Part shown: in pieces, positions 14,714 through 15,758 of the stretch
Layout of the letters: each line of letters begins with the position of its first letter
How positions within the stretch are numbered: position 1 is the stretch's first letter
Assembly (NCBI GenBank): GCA_905373185.1
Contig: CAJPSE010000013.1
Coordinates: forward strand, 1 to 15,758
Direction of reading: 5' to 3'
Source of the DNA: an uncultured Fretibacterium sp.
GTDB taxonomy: Bacteria > Synergistota > Synergistia > Synergistales > Aminobacteriaceae
DNA length: 15,758 nucleotides
Position numbers and translations under genes: made by a program
The notes under the pieces: generated by a model
The model's database searches: none
What the model was told of the DNA's origin: nothing
What the model saw: only the letters and a program-made list of their open reading frames with translations

Positions 14714-15580
14714 TTACGTTTTATTCCTTGCGACCGCAAGACGCGATTTGTTGATCTCCGCCTGTCTTTTATCGCGGTCATGGAGGACCAGTAAAATATA
14801 CAGCATGTCGATGATACCGAGCTGCAGGATACGGGACGTCATGGAATCCGCGCGATAATGCGTCTCATGGGAGGAGCTCAGGATGCAGCAATCCGCCAGG
14901 ACCGTTGCCGTGGAGTTTTTGTAGCTGGTTATGGCCACGGTGTATGCCCCACCTTGTTGGGCGATCCTCATTGCGTCCAGAACCTCCCGGCTCTCTCCGG
15001 AGTGGGAGAAGCAGATCAGCATGTCATCCGCAGTGAGCCTGGAACACAGGATGTTCATCATATGCGTATCGTTTGTTACCTGACTGGATATCCCAAGACG
15101 CATGAGCTTATGGTACATGTCGTAGGCCATGCAGAAGGAGGCCCCAACGCCCACGGTAACGATATGTCTGCTCTTTTCGATTCTGTCCGCCGCTCTCTCC
15201 AGGCTTTCGGCACTGATGATATGCCTGCCGTCATCGAAACAACTTGCAGTGGAGGTCAGTACCTTGTCCCGAATACACCTCGCATCGTCCAGCTCGTCGA
15301 TCTCCGAGTAGAAATTGTCGTCCTTTCCCTCCGCCAGGGTTTGAGCCAGATCTACCCTGAAGACCTGATAGGAATCATAGCCGAGCTTCCGGAGAAAGCG
15401 AAACACCGTCGGCTCGCTCACATTGCTGCCCTCGGCCAAATCCACAAGCGAGGTCGTCATGACCAGCTCCGCATTGGCAGCGACGTAGTCGGCCACCCTT
15501 TTCTGCGAATCGGAGAGAATACAGTAATTTGTCCGTATCAGAGCGAGGACGTCCTTGTTTCTTCTCTTTTTTTCCCCCAT
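14714..15580 (-). CDS. RpiR/MurR-family transcriptional regulator
   Basis: A 288-residue regulator with an N-terminal HTH_6 domain (helix-turn-helix near residues 45-66, DLAEGSNVSEPTVFRFLRKL, after LSDSQKRVADYV) and a C-terminal SIS sugar-phosphate-binding domain (about 133-260, with FSHSGESREV at 191-200). The family represses or activates sugar and amino-sugar catabolism in response to a phosphosugar. The start is uncertain: ATG 15580 gives the usual short lead before the HTH and has GGATGG 8 bases upstream. ATGs at 15592 and 15586 are close alternatives, and the frame stays open to at least 15709, so a longer form is formally possible. It reads in the same direction as the dehydrogenase-aldolase-permease-kinase operon and is its probable regulator. 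Confidence 0.9.
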   Translation of the reverse strand: MGEKKRRNKDVLALIRTNYCILSDSQKRVADYVAANAELVMTTSLVDLAEGSNVSEPTVFRFLRKLGYDSYQVFRVDLAQTLAEGKDDNFYSEIDELDDARCIRDKVLTSTASCFDDGRHIISAESLERAADRIEKSRHIVTVGVGASFCMAYDMYHKLMRLGISSQVTNDTHMMNILCSRLTADDMLICFSHSGESREVLDAMRIAQQGGAYTVAITSYKNSTATVLADCCILSSSHETHYRADSMTSRILQLGIIDMLYILLVLHDRDKRQAEINKSRLAVARNKT

Positions 15581-15758
15581 TGTCATGACCATCCGGATCT
15601 CGGCGACGTCAAGCGGCAGTCGCATATTGTCGATTGGCCCCTGTGGAGCCCGGGGCCCGGAAGAGCGAAAAAACGTGGTTATCTTACAACGAAAATACGC
15701 GTTCGTCACGCTCTTTTTGCGAGGACAGCAAAAGCGACGAGCGAGGAGCCCCGGTGAT

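Overview
The window is GC-rich (roughly 58 percent by eye) and gene-dense. It looks like the chromosome of an obligate anaerobe: it holds a stand-alone rubredoxin, an auxin-efflux-type carrier, a GntP-type acid permease and several catabolic enzymes. The gene content would suit a diderm anaerobe such as a member of the Synergistota, but nothing here proves the lineage. There are no rRNA or tRNA genes, insertion sequences, phage genes or CRISPR arrays.

Left part (1-4974). The 5' end of dnaX runs off the left edge on the minus strand from a TTG start. After a gene-poor stretch comes rubredoxin (585-743), closed by a strong hairpin terminator. An AEC-family carrier and a YhbS-type GNAT acetyltransferase follow as a close plus-strand pair. 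Next, behind its own candidate promoter, is a long membrane-anchored alkaline-phosphatase-superfamily sulfatase related to LtaS/OpgB, with an unassigned C-terminal region.

Middle part (5130-9050). Four minus-strand genes read in the order lipoprotein-type esterase, secreted paralogous esterase, aquaglyceroporin, cyclase-family metal hydrolase. The esterases are a tandem duplication in which one copy has a lipobox and the other a plain signal peptide. The set suggests extracytoplasmic ester cleavage, uptake of a small neutral product and further hydrolysis in the cytoplasm; this is inference.

Right part (9201-15580). A catabolic operon reads on the minus strand from a near-consensus sigma70 promoter at 14468-14496: D-2-hydroxyacid dehydrogenase, class II ketose-bisphosphate-type aldolase, GntP-family permease, FGGY carbohydrate kinase. 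An RpiR-family regulator lies just upstream in the same direction. The probable scheme is import of a sugar acid or related hydroxy-acid, a redox step, phosphorylation and aldol cleavage, with the regulator sensing a sugar phosphate. The substrate cannot be read from the sequence. The junctions inside this operon are unusually structured: a 14-bp tandem repeat before the permease, and a terminator at the permease stop codon plus a large GC hairpin before the kinase. This suggests the genes are expressed at different levels. This cluster is the best candidate here for an undescribed pathway.
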